Shown here: positions 1-4,992 of the stretch, one piece after another
How positions within the stretch are numbered: position 1 is the first letter of the stretch
Layout of the letters: the number at the start of each line of letters is the position of its first letter
Assembly: GCA_964531215.1 (NCBI GenBank)
Contig: CAZHFK010000031.1
Span: forward strand, 1-13,037
Direction: 5' to 3'
Source of the DNA: WJKP01 sp964531215
GTDB taxonomy: Bacteria; Patescibacteriota; Patescibacteriia; CAIXNZ01
Length of the DNA: 13,037 nt
Program-made: the position numbers and the translations under genes
The notes under the pieces: model-generated
The model's database searches: none
What the model was told of the DNA's origin: nothing
Seen by the model: the letters and a program-made list of their open reading frames with translations, nothing else

Positions 1-521
1 AAGCAGTAATTTTAGGCTTGATTTTAGTTGGCTTGTTTATGATAATTTATTATCGATTGCCGGGTTTAATTTCGGTTATTTCATTATGTATTTACGGCGT
101 AGTGATTTTAACTATTTTTAAATTAATTCCAGTTACTTTGACTTTGGCAGGTATAGCAGGTTTTATTTTATCAGTTGGTATGGCTGTGGATGCGAATGTT
201 TTGATTTTTGAAAGAATGAAAGAAGAATTAAAATTCGGTAAACCATTGGGTTCGGCGCTTGACCAAGGTTTTAAAAGAGCTTGGCCGTCTATTCGTGACG
301 GTAATATATCAACTTTAATTACTAGTGTAATTTTATACTGGTTTGGTACAAGTATTATTCAAGGTTTTGCGCTAACTTTATTAATCGGTATTTTAATTTC
401 TATGATTTCAGCCTTATTTGTAACTAAAACAATTTTACAATTGGTAATTGGCTGGAATTTCATTAATAAAATTAATTGGTTATTTTTGTATAAAAAAACA
501 CAAACTCAAGAAAGTGAATAA
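1..521 (+). CDS. secD: Protein translocase subunit SecD, C-terminal part (5' end outside window)
   Basis: SecD works with SecF in the cytoplasmic membrane, using the proton gradient to help SecYEG release exported proteins. Only the last 172 codons are present; the reading frame is open from base 3 and the true start lies upstream. The visible part is the C-terminal membrane region of the RND-like SecD fold. It carries the family signature GMAVDANVLIFERMKEEL (bases about 177-230), then an amphipathic loop with FKRAWPSIRDGNISTLIT and two further hydrophobic spans, ending in a short polar tail. The stop is TAA at 519-521, and secF begins three bases later, so the two are surely co-transcribed and probably translationally coupled. 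The large periplasmic P1 domain cannot be judged from here. Identification is firm from the signature and the secF neighbour. Confidence 0.95.
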   Translation, partial: AVILGLILVGLFMIIYYRLPGLISVISLCIYGVVILTIFKLIPVTLTLAGIAGFILSVGMAVDANVLIFERMKEELKFGKPLGSALDQGFKRAWPSIRDGNISTLITSVILYWFGTSIIQGFALTLLIGILISMISALFVTKTILQLVIGWNFINKINWLFLYKKTQTQESE

Positions 522-524
522 AAT

Positions 525-1544
525 ATGAAGATTATTAATAAAAGAAAAATATTTTTTACTATTTCGGGTGTGATCATTATGGCTTCTATTTTGATTTGGA
601 TTGCTTGGGGCTTGAATTTGGGCATTGATTTTACAGGCGGGAGTTTATTGGAAGTAAAATATAAAGAGCAAAGGCCGGGTATTGAGCAAGTAAAACAATC
701 CTTATCAGATTTGAATTTGGAAGGATTAAATATACAGCCAACAAGTGAAAATGGTTATATTTTAAGATTTAAAGAAATAAGTGAAGAAACTCATCAGCAG
801 ATATTAGACAGGTTAAATAATACAGAAAATACAAGTGAGCAGGGTGCAGCTGATTTTGAAGAAAGTGAGGAAAATGTTGAAATTACTACTGAGGCTAAAA
901 ATAGTGCAATGGAATTAGAGGCTGAAGCCGTTGCAGTTAATGGCTCTGAAGATAAAGTAATTGAACAAAGATTTGAAGCCATTGGACCGTCAATTGGTCA
1001 GGAATTAAAATCTAAATCAATTTGGGCTATTTTATTAGTTTTAATTGCTATTGTTTTGTATATTGCCTGGGCTTTTCGTAAAGTTTCTTATCCGGTTAGT
1101 TCATGGAAATATGGCATTGTTGCAGTTATTACTTTGTTTCATGATATTTTGATTACTTTAGGTATTTTTATATTTTTAGGTAAATATTTGGGTTTGGAAG
1201 TTAATACGCCGTTTGTCGCCGCTTTATTGACTATTTTAGGTTATTCGGTTAATGACACGATAGTTGTTTTTGACAGAATTAGAGAAAATCTACATAAATA
1301 TGAAGGTGAATTTGAAGAAATAGTTGATAAAAGTGTACGTGAAACAATTACCCGTTCAATTAATACTTCATTGACCACGGAATTGGTATTATTGGCAATT
1401 TTAATTTTTGGCGGTACGACTATTACTGATTTTGTTCTGGTTTTGGTTATTGGTATATTATTAGGTGCTTATTCTTCGATTTTTATTGCCTCGCCATTAT
1501 TGGTTATTTGGCAAAAATTAGATTGGCGATTGAAAAAGAGCTAA
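525..1544 (+). CDS. secF: Protein translocase subunit SecF
   Basis: SecF is the partner of SecD in the membrane complex that pulls translocating proteins out of SecYEG. The 339-residue protein has the expected layout: TM1 at about 9-29, the conserved LGIDFTGGSLLEV at 32-44, a periplasmic domain to about 165, then five hydrophobic spans. HDILIT lies at 206-211 and the signature GYSVNDTIVVFDRIREN at 239-255. Residues about 98-145 form an acidic, low-complexity insert rich in E, S and A, inside the periplasmic domain and just before the conserved FEAIGPSIG segment; it looks longer than in typical SecF. The ATG at 525 follows the secD stop directly, has no Shine-Dalgarno and puts TM1 at the expected N-terminal distance. 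A branched terminator follows the stop, so secDF ends its operon. Confidence 0.96.
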   Translation: MKIINKRKIFFTISGVIIMASILIWIAWGLNLGIDFTGGSLLEVKYKEQRPGIEQVKQSLSDLNLEGLNIQPTSENGYILRFKEISEETHQQILDRLNNTENTSEQGAADFEESEENVEITTEAKNSAMELEAEAVAVNGSEDKVIEQRFEAIGPSIGQELKSKSIWAILLVLIAIVLYIAWAFRKVSYPVSSWKYGIVAVITLFHDILITLGIFIFLGKYLGLEVNTPFVAALLTILGYSVNDTIVVFDRIRENLHKYEGEFEEIVDKSVRETITRSINTSLTTELVLLAILIFGGTTITDFVLVLVIGILLGAYSSIFIASPLLVIWQKLDWRLKKS

Positions 1545-1552
1545 GATTAAAT

Positions 1553-1641
1553 AAAAAAGACAAACTGTTAAGATTAAAGATGACTTTAGTCATTATACGG
1601 TCACTAAAGTGACCTATAATTTTAAAACAGTTTGTTTTTTT
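1553..1641 (+). terminator. Branched (multi-hairpin) rho-independent terminator after secF
   Basis: The outer stem pairs CAAACTGTT (1561-1569) with AACAGTTTG (1626-1634). It is extended by an A-rich 5' flank (1553-1560) opposite a run of seven T (1635-1641). Inside sit two small perfect hairpins: TGAC-TTTA-GTCA (1581-1592) and GGTCAC-TAAA-GTGACC (1599-1614). ACTTTAGT (1583-1590) can also pair with ACTAAAGT (1603-1610), so two inner folds compete. The A-rich and T-rich flanks would let it work on either strand. Position right after the secF stop supports termination of secDF. Confidence 0.8.
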
Positions 1642-1700
1642 ATTGATTAACCATATTGACATTTCAATACTGAACAAGCAGATTTGGATGTATTGAGGAG

Positions 1701-1742
1701 ATTGCTTTGTTTGGTATTGTTACAGACGCCACGCAAAGCAAT
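1701..1742. repeat. Palindromic element with 9-base arms
   Basis: ATTGCTTTG (1701-1709) is the perfect inverse of CAAAGCAAT (1734-1742) with a 24-base loop containing ACAGACGCCACG. The wording GAGATTGCTTTG resembles the widespread short dispersed repeats built on GAGATTGCTTCG/GCAATGA that occur in many environmental bacteria; that link is from memory and unverified. It has no T run, so it is not a terminator. It could equally be part of a structured transcript. Confidence 0.45.
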
Positions 1743-1812
1743 AACGAGCTGGTGGGTAAAATTTTTACTCGCTAACAATTTTTGGCAATTTTTTAAAAAG
1801 GAGGAAGATAAA

Positions 1813-1833
1813 ATGAGAAAAAGAAAATTCTAA
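1813..1833 (+). CDS. Possible six-codon leader peptide MRKRKF
   Basis: ATG AGA AAA AGA AAA TTC TAA follows a perfect AAGGAGG (1798-1804) with eight bases between, which is optimal spacing. No other start in the window has such a site, so this one stands out. The peptide is five-sixths basic or start residue (M, R, K, R, K, F) and ends three bases before a nested hairpin that finishes in a T run. That arrangement recalls attenuation leaders. It may instead be the front end of a gene destroyed by insertion of the downstream palindrome, or chance in an A-rich stretch. The nearest downstream gene has its own promoters further on, which weakens the attenuator reading. Confidence 0.35.
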   Translation: MRKRKF

Positions 1834-1835
1834 GC

Positions 1836-1908
1836 ATTCCCGATGAAAATCCTTAGTTCGCAAGCTAAAGCGAATAATCATAGGATCAAGTAATCGGGAA
1901 TATTTTTT
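1836..1908 (+). terminator. Nested long hairpin with T run (terminator or structured RNA)
   Basis: Three nested arms can be read: ATTCCCGAT (1836-1844) with ATCGGGAAT (1893-1901), ATCCT (1849-1853) with AGGAT (1882-1886), and TTCGC (1857-1861) with GCGAA (1870-1874). Six T follow at 1903-1908. An alternative inner hairpin TTAG/CTAA (1853-1856 with 1865-1868) has a CGCA loop. The strong outer stem plus T run fits a rho-independent terminator for a short transcript that would include the MRKRKF ORF. The extra internal helices are more than a simple terminator needs. Confidence 0.6.
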
Positions 1909-1969
1909 CACTTAAATTTTTTGATAATTTTAATAAAATATTTCAAGATACATTAATTAAGCAAGAGAT

Positions 1970-1998
1970 TTGCCAAAATGTAAATTATAGGTTATAAT
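1970..1998 (+). promoter_or_regulatory. Sigma-70 promoter P1 (upstream of the HARE-HTH gene)
   Basis: TTGCCA (1970-1975), a 17-base spacer and a perfect TATAAT (1993-1998). Transcription would start near 2005. Both boxes and the spacing match the vegetative consensus closely, and it points at the gene starting at 2125. Confidence 0.7.
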
Positions 1999-2017
1999 AC
2001 AATTATTAGTTAAAACC

Positions 2018-2046
2018 TTGACATATTTTTTTATATATGTTATACT
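2018..2046 (+). promoter_or_regulatory. Sigma-70 promoter P2 (upstream of the HARE-HTH gene)
   Basis: A perfect TTGACA (2018-2023), exactly 17 bases, and TATACT (2041-2046). Transcription would start near 2053, giving an untranslated leader of about 70 bases before the ATG at 2125. This is the strongest promoter match in the window, and it sits 48 bases downstream of P1 in tandem. Confidence 0.82.
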
Positions 2047-2115
2047 ATGAGATAGATTAAAGATAGGTAAATAACTTATACTTTGTATTTTTATGTAAAC
2101 AATAATTATTATACT
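2040..2115 (+). promoter_or_regulatory. Triple TTATACT direct repeat across P2 and the leader
   Basis: TTATACT occurs at 2040-2046 (covering the P2 -10 box), 2076-2082 and 2109-2115, with start-to-start intervals of 36 and 33 bases. The last two copies extend to TTATACTTT. They could be operator sites, for instance for feedback by the encoded DNA-binding protein, or spare -10-like boxes. In sequence this A/T-rich chance is a real alternative. Between them, ATGTAA at 2093-2098 is a start codon directly followed by a stop. Confidence 0.25.
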
Positions 2116-2124
2116 TTAAATAAT

Positions 2125-3195
2125 ATGACAGCAAAAATAAAAACAATCAGTTATGCGGACTTGGTCAATGCTTTATTGGCTAATTTATCTGATAGAGAGC
2201 GTGAAGTCTTGCAAAAAAGAAATGCCTTAGCAGATTATCCAAAACATACTTTGGAGCAAATTGGTAAGGATTTTAATATTACTCGTGAACGTGTGCGACA
2301 AATCGAACGAGAAGGTTTGAAAAAAATTAAAAATATGGATTATGATAGGGCCAAATTACCTGTTCGTGATTTGGAATCTATTATTTTGGATTATTTAAAA
2401 TCATATGGCGGTATTATGGCTGAATGGCATTTACAGAAAAAATTATTAAAAGAACAAATTGCAGGAGAAGAAAGCGCTTTGAATTTTGTTTTGGCTAACA
2501 TTTTTGCCGGTAATATTAAAAGAGTCGTTGATTTAAATGATCATCATGTGGTTTTTGCCTTACAAGATGTTGACTTGGATCAGGCAGTTGCTATTGCCTC
2601 GGCTTTAAAAGAATTAATTGAAAGTTATGGCAAGCCATTACATTTAGAAGATTTATCGTCTCAATTTCAATCACATAAATATTACAATTATATAAAAGAA
2701 AAACAAGCCGAAGATTTGGCAATTTTGGAAGCTTTATTGAGTATTAGACAAGATTTAAATAGAAATATTTTAGGTCAATGGGGAGCTTATCATTGGAATA
2801 CGATTAAACCTAAAAGAATGACTGATAAAGCTTATCTGGTAATGTTAAGAGAAAATCGTCCGTTACATTTTGAAGAATTGGCAGAATTAATTAATCAAGC
2901 TAATTTTGATAGAAAAAAAGCTCACCCGGCAACAGTTCATAATGAATTAATTTTAGATGATAAATATGTACTGGTGGGTCGTGGTATTTATGCTTTACGT
3001 GAGTGGGGATATCAAGAAGGTACTGTTGCCGATATTATTGAAAATATTTTAAAAAATAATGGTTCAATGTCCAAAAAAGAATTGGCTGAAGAAGTCTTAA
3101 AACAGCGTTTAGTTCAAAAAACAACCATTACTTTGGTTTTAATGAACAAGGATAAGTTTAAAAGGCTAGAAGATGGCCGTTATGAATTAATCTAA
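2125..3195 (+). CDS. Sigma-70 region 4-like / HARE-HTH transcription regulator
   Basis: A 356-residue cytoplasmic DNA-binding protein. Residues about 20-70 match sigma-70 region 4, with LSDREREVL, TLEQIGKDFNITRERVRQIEREGLKKIK, the helix-turn-helix that reads -35 boxes. Regions 2 and 3 are absent, so it cannot act alone as a sigma factor. Residues about 232-296 (AYLVMLRENRPLHFEELAEL to VLVGRGIYALREWGY) look like a HARE-HTH domain, the fold of the N-terminus of RNA polymerase delta. A further winged-helix-like segment covers 298-356, and 80-230 is mainly helical with no domain I recognise. The frame is open back to a TTG at 2083, but the ATG at 2125 is preferred: it is preceded by T like the other starts and opens a normal N-terminus before region 4. 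Two strong promoters precede the gene and a terminator follows, so it is monocistronic. An RNA polymerase-associated regulator is likely; its targets are unknown. Confidence 0.85.
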   Translation: MTAKIKTISYADLVNALLANLSDREREVLQKRNALADYPKHTLEQIGKDFNITRERVRQIEREGLKKIKNMDYDRAKLPVRDLESIILDYLKSYGGIMAEWHLQKKLLKEQIAGEESALNFVLANIFAGNIKRVVDLNDHHVVFALQDVDLDQAVAIASALKELIESYGKPLHLEDLSSQFQSHKYYNYIKEKQAEDLAILEALLSIRQDLNRNILGQWGAYHWNTIKPKRMTDKAYLVMLRENRPLHFEELAELINQANFDRKKAHPATVHNELILDDKYVLVGRGIYALREWGYQEGTVADIIENILKNNGSMSKKELAEEVLKQRLVQKTTITLVLMNKDKFKRLEDGRYELI

Positions 3196-3221
3196 TAATA
3201 AATCAAATAGACAATTTAACA

Positions 3222-3253
3222 AAAAACCTCCTAAAGAGGTTTTTGTTATTTTT
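3222..3253 (+). terminator. Rho-independent terminator after the HARE-HTH gene
   Basis: AAAAACCTC (3222-3230), loop CTAAA (3231-3235) and GAGGTTTTT (3236-3244) form a perfect nine-pair stem, followed by GTTATTTTTT. The A run on the left makes it potentially active in both directions. It separates the regulator from the membrane-protein/ATPase operon. Confidence 0.88.
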
Positions 3254-3280
3254 AAACTAGTAAAAACAATTAAAATTTAG

Positions 3281-3286
3281 TATAAT
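3281..3286 (+). promoter_or_regulatory. -10 box of a near-leaderless promoter for the membrane protein/ATPase operon
   Basis: A perfect TATAAT ends 11 bases before the ATG at 3298, so transcription would begin about 5 bases upstream of the start codon. No good -35 box is seen at 16-18 bases (the sequence at 3258-3263 is TAGTAA). The position just after a terminator means a promoter is needed here, which supports the call. Confidence 0.55.
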
Positions 3287-3297
3287 ATATAATAATT

Positions 3298-4980
3298 ATG
3301 ATTGAAATAGATTTAACTTATTTTTATCAATTTTTAGCTCAGTTTGAAGGCCAATCAACCTTTGGGATATTATATATTCTGTTATTTAAGTACTGGCTCT
3401 GGCTTTTATTTGTTTATATTGTTTTGCGTTATTTAATATATCCTGAATATCGTTTATATATTGGTGGGAAATGGGCCGGCAAACAGTCAGGACCAGTTAT
3501 TTTAGCCATAGACGTACCTAAAAGAAATGAACAAAGCATTCAGGCTATGGAAAATTTTTTTGATCACTTGCAAGGCGCTCATACATCTTTTACCAAATGG
3601 GGGACATATATTGAAGGTGAATTTCAACGTTCATTATCTGTTGAATTAGTCAGTATTGAAGGTAATATTCAGTTTTTGATTCACTGTCCTGGTGATTGGC
3701 GTAATTTGATTGAAGCAGCTGTTTATTCACAGTTTCCTGACGCGGAAATTACTGAAGTGGAAGATTATGTTAATTCGGTTCCCAAAGATTATCCCAATGA
3801 TACACATGATATTTGGGGGGTTGAGTTCACACTTTCAGCTAACCCTTTGATTCCTTTAAAATCATGGCAAAAATTTGAGCATCGTTTTTCTGAAACTTTT
3901 GTTGATCCCATGGCTGCTTTATTGGAAACAATGAGTTCAATCGGGCCGGGTGAACAAATTTGGATTCAATATCTTTTAACCCCGTTAGCAGTCGATTGGG
4001 GCATTAAACAAGGCAGAGAAGAGGTAAATAAAGTTATAGGTATTAAATCAAAGCCAAAACAAGGATTTTTTGGCAGTCTGTTTAAATTCCCAGCTGATTT
4101 TATAAATGAATTTACAGATCAATTAGCCGGGGTAAATTTAGGGGGTGTTGATGAGGCTAAGGCAGACGAAAAACAGCCCAGTATAATGAATTTAACTTCA
4201 GCTCAAAAAGAAATAGTTGACGGTATTGAAAGAAAAACAGCTAAATGGGCTTTTAATACTAAAATTCGTTATATTTATGTCTATGAAAAAGATAAAGGTA
4301 ATAAAGCAGTTGGCGTAAACGGTGTGATTGGTTCAATTAAGCAATGGACAGATGTTAACACTAATGGTTTAAAACCTGATTTAAAAACAACCGGAACCAG
4401 TTCGCCCCAGTATGTTTTAATTGATTATCGTCGTAAAATTAGGAAAAATAGATTAATTAGGGCGTATATTAATAGAGATACCGTTGTCGGTTCACCAGCC
4501 AAACCAATGTGTAGTGAAGAATTAGCTTCTTTATGGCATTTTCCAAGTATGTATGTTAAAGCGCCTTTATTAAAGAAAACAGATTTTACCAAAGCAGCCG
4601 CGCCGGTTGGGTTGCCTATACAAGAAGAGGCTTCTTTAAAGCCTGTTGAGGACAGGATAGAGCAAGCTCAAGCAGAAACACCTGAAGAAGAAAAACAATT
4701 TCAGCCGACTTTTGATTATGATAGTGATGATTTTGAAATGCAGTTTGCTAAAGATAAAGATAAATTTAAAAAGACGCGTCCGGCTAGGGAAGATAAATTA
4801 GCTGAAATAGCTGAAGAAGAAAAAGAAAAATTAACAGAAATAAAAAAACAAGAAGCTGAACAAAAAAAAGCAAAGACTAAAAAAGAAACAGAAGCTACAA
4901 AACAAAAAGACGAAAAAGAGGATTCTGAATCAGATAAATCTACAGGAGCTATTCCTGGTAATATTCCCTTTATTGATTAA
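3298..4980 (+). CDS. Membrane-anchored partner of the TraG/VirD4-like ATPase (uncharacterised)
   Basis: A 560-residue protein of unknown function. Residues about 22-48 (FGILYILLFKYWLWLLFVYIV and on) are one long hydrophobic segment, a likely single membrane span with no clear signal-peptide cleavage site. From about 55 to 440 the protein is soluble in character, with mixed sheet and helix and motifs such as GPVILAIDVPKRNEQS and WIQYLLTPLAVDWG. The last 110 residues are charged and repetitive (E, K, D, Q), probably coiled coil or disordered, ending in GAIPGNIPFID. I see no catalytic motif. The ATPase gene starts 12 bases after its stop, and the ATPase itself lacks a membrane span. The natural inference is that this protein anchors the motor and supplies what the N-terminal membrane and bundle domains do in ordinary VirD4. 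The ATG is supported by the -10 box 11 bases upstream. Such pairs recur in CPR genomes as I remember them; function is unproven. Confidence 0.75.
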   Translation: MIEIDLTYFYQFLAQFEGQSTFGILYILLFKYWLWLLFVYIVLRYLIYPEYRLYIGGKWAGKQSGPVILAIDVPKRNEQSIQAMENFFDHLQGAHTSFTKWGTYIEGEFQRSLSVELVSIEGNIQFLIHCPGDWRNLIEAAVYSQFPDAEITEVEDYVNSVPKDYPNDTHDIWGVEFTLSANPLIPLKSWQKFEHRFSETFVDPMAALLETMSSIGPGEQIWIQYLLTPLAVDWGIKQGREEVNKVIGIKSKPKQGFFGSLFKFPADFINEFTDQLAGVNLGGVDEAKADEKQPSIMNLTSAQKEIVDGIERKTAKWAFNTKIRYIYVYEKDKGNKAVGVNGVIGSIKQWTDVNTNGLKPDLKTTGTSSPQYVLIDYRRKIRKNRLIRAYINRDTVVGSPAKPMCSEELASLWHFPSMYVKAPLLKKTDFTKAAAPVGLPIQEEASLKPVEDRIEQAQAETPEEEKQFQPTFDYDSDDFEMQFAKDKDKFKKTRPAREDKLAEIAEEEKEKLTEIKKQEAEQKKAKTKKETEATKQKDEKEDSESDKSTGAIPGNIPFID

Positions 4981-4992
4981 TTTTATTTAAAT

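Larger units (their letters stand above)
1545..2124 (+). other. 580-base non-coding region between secF and the HARE-HTH regulator
   Basis: No gene of normal size is visible on either strand. From left to right it holds the branched terminator of secDF, a small hairpin TATTGA/TCAATA (1654-1669), a palindromic element with ATTGCTTTG/CAAAGCAAT arms (1701-1742), an AT hairpin around GTAAAATTTTTAC (1756-1768), a six-codon ORF with a perfect Shine-Dalgarno (1798-1833), a nested hairpin ending in a T run (1836-1908), two sigma-70 promoters (1970-2046) and a long A/T-rich leader. The stretch 1680-1760 looks more G/C-rich than its surroundings by eye, which would fit an inserted or decayed element. 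Confidence 0.7.

Noticed and set aside
794..982. Reverse-strand open frame inside secF, Ser/Ala/Leu-rich
   Set aside because: Mirrors the acidic low-complexity insert of secF; no start context, no neighbours on that strand.
1656..1684. TTGACA at 1656-1661 as a promoter for the micro-ORF
   Set aside because: At 17 bases the -10 is CAGATT, a poor match, and the TTGACA overlaps a small hairpin.
2083..2124. TTG start adding 14 residues to the HARE-HTH regulator
   Set aside because: Extension is YFYVNNNYYTLNN-like, low-complexity leader sequence; ATG at 2125 has the local start context.
1545..2124. tRNA, riboswitch or CRISPR in the long non-coding region
   Set aside because: No cloverleaf with T-loop GTTCGA, no known riboswitch core, no regularly spaced repeats.
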